Positions 54,642 to 55,300 of a DNA stretch of 55,300 bases are shown one piece after another. Every line of letters starts with the position of its first letter. Positions within the stretch are counted from its first letter, which is position 1. The stretch is from Prevotella merdae (GTDB lineage: Bacteria > Bacteroidota > Bacteroidia > Bacteroidales > Bacteroidaceae): NCBI RefSeq assembly GCF_900290275.1, contig NZ_LT985324.1, positions 1,296,777 to 1,352,076 of the forward strand, in the 5' to 3' direction. Made by a program: the position numbers and the translations under genes. The notes beneath the pieces are model-generated. The model did not search any database. It had not been told where the DNA came from and saw only the letters and a list, made by a program, of their open reading frames with translations.

Positions 54642-55300
54642 ATGGATTCATTATTTCTATTTCAGTTTGCATGCTTCATATTCATGCTCATCAATGCCTT
54701 CATCGTAGCACTCTCTCATCTGCATGTAAGATGGGAGAACAAGCGGTATGAGCGTTCTCGATGGATGATCGTTGCTGCCCTGATAGGACTAGCGATACAA
54801 TATGTGTTGCAGATGACTTTCGGGTTCCGTGCTATGCACGATAATCTGGGGGCGGTCATCAACATCCTCCTCTATACCCCCTGCTTCTCGCTCATCTCCA
54901 TAGGAATCTACAACATAGAAACCACCCGTGCTAACCGCAGAAAGATGATACTGATGTGTAGTGGCATTTATGCTGCCATCATTGTGGTCTTTTGCGTGGG
55001 TATCAGTCTTCATCATAGCCTGTATATCAGAGAGGGGCTTTATCTGATGCTGACTCTGTTTTGCGTAAGTGTTTTCTATTGCATATACATGATTATTCAG
55101 GAGATGATTAGGCGTAAAAATATGTTGGAGACAATGGCGGCAACGGATTTGTTGCCTTACGTAAGATATTCCCGAGCAAGTGTAATCATTCTATGGCTCG
55201 CAGTTCTCGCTATGCCAGTTGCCATCTGTTCTACCACCTTATTATATATAGTAGGTCCTGCCGTATTGCTTGCCTTGTTGTTCTTCAATCTTACGTTTAT
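54642..55300 (+). CDS. Multi-pass membrane protein, 5' part only (runs off the window)
   Basis: From the ATG at 54642 an open frame of about 219 codons continues to the window end without a stop. It begins MDSLFLFQFACFIFMLINAF and shows about six to seven hydrophobic segments, including WMIVAALIGLAIQYVLQM, INILLYTPCFSLISIGIY, MCSGIYAAIIVVFCVGI and ILWLAVLAMPVAICSTTLLYIVG. The layout matches the membrane half of Bacteroidota AraC-type regulators or sensor proteins, but the C-terminal part that would decide this lies outside. It begins 7 bp after the ATPase gene. Confidence 0.65.
   Translation, partial: MDSLFLFQFACFIFMLINAFIVALSHLHVRWENKRYERSRWMIVAALIGLAIQYVLQMTFGFRAMHDNLGAVINILLYTPCFSLISIGIYNIETTRANRRKMILMCSGIYAAIIVVFCVGISLHHSLYIREGLYLMLTLFCVSVFYCIYMIIQEMIRRKNMLETMAATDLLPYVRYSRASVIILWLAVLAMPVAICSTTLLYIVGPAVLLALLFFNLTF

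Overview
The window looks like chromosome from a member of Bacteroidota, most likely Prevotellaceae (Prevotella/Segatella-like). The grounds are: -33 TTTG / -7 TAnnTTTG promoters in front of several genes; a sigma / anti-sigma (DUF4974) / STN-TonB receptor set; an ilvD-ilvB-ilvN-thioesterase-ilvC cluster; a GH84 hexosaminidase; and a TopB / DUF1896 / DUF3945 / methylase-helicase mobile element typical of Bacteroidales. No rRNA, tRNA or CRISPR array was seen.

Layout. (1) 1-5.5 kb: housekeeping genes on the + strand: kbl, rsmG, a metallo-beta-lactamase-fold hydrolase, ruvC, a double-ABC ATPase and a small secreted protein, closed by a strong terminator. (2) 5.6-16.0 kb: a type I restriction-modification locus built as a DNA-inversion switch. 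A tyrosine recombinase (5.7-6.5 kb) lies beyond an operon read leftwards: hsdR, hsdM, a RhuM-like DNA-binding protein, a Doc/Fic-type protein and a truncated hsdS start. Downstream are two half-length hsdS genes facing each other tail to tail. Their first 89 residues are identical and sit inside ~310-bp inverted repeats, while their target-recognition domains differ. An intact IS1182-family element (6767-8509, 17-bp terminal repeats, 9-bp target duplication) separates the recombinase from the hsdS cassettes. (3) 16.3-25.4 kb: a tricorn-like protease and a GH84 glycosidase in tandem, a convergent membrane-anchored LuxR-type regulator, a large lipoprotein with a possible pore-forming fold, and a small membrane protein. 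(4) 25.4-31.7 kb: branched-chain amino-acid genes on the - strand, with an acyl-ACP thioesterase between ilvN and ilvC, and one promoter each before ilvD and ilvC. (5) 31.9-36.9 kb: a secreted endonuclease/exonuclease/phosphatase-fold protein and an ECF sigma / anti-sigma / TonB-receptor operon. (6) 37.0-38.5 kb: an AAA/DUF4143 ATPase behind four operator-like boxes repeated every 33 bp.

(7) 38.5-55.3 kb: one end of an integrative element: integrase, small HTH (excisionase-like) proteins on both strands, DUF3945 protein, TopB, DUF1896 protein, a 1951-residue methylase-helicase, an Xre regulator overlapping an AlbA/Schlafen-type ATPase gene with an in-frame 33-bp minisatellite, and the start of a multi-pass membrane protein that runs off the window. 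The right end of the element is not visible.

The strongest candidate for an unusual system is the hsdS inversion locus. Four copies of a 14-bp box coding Tyr-Tyr-Glu-Lys/Gln mark both ends of both inverted repeats, so several in-frame rearrangements are possible. A Doc/RhuM pair lies inside the same operon.
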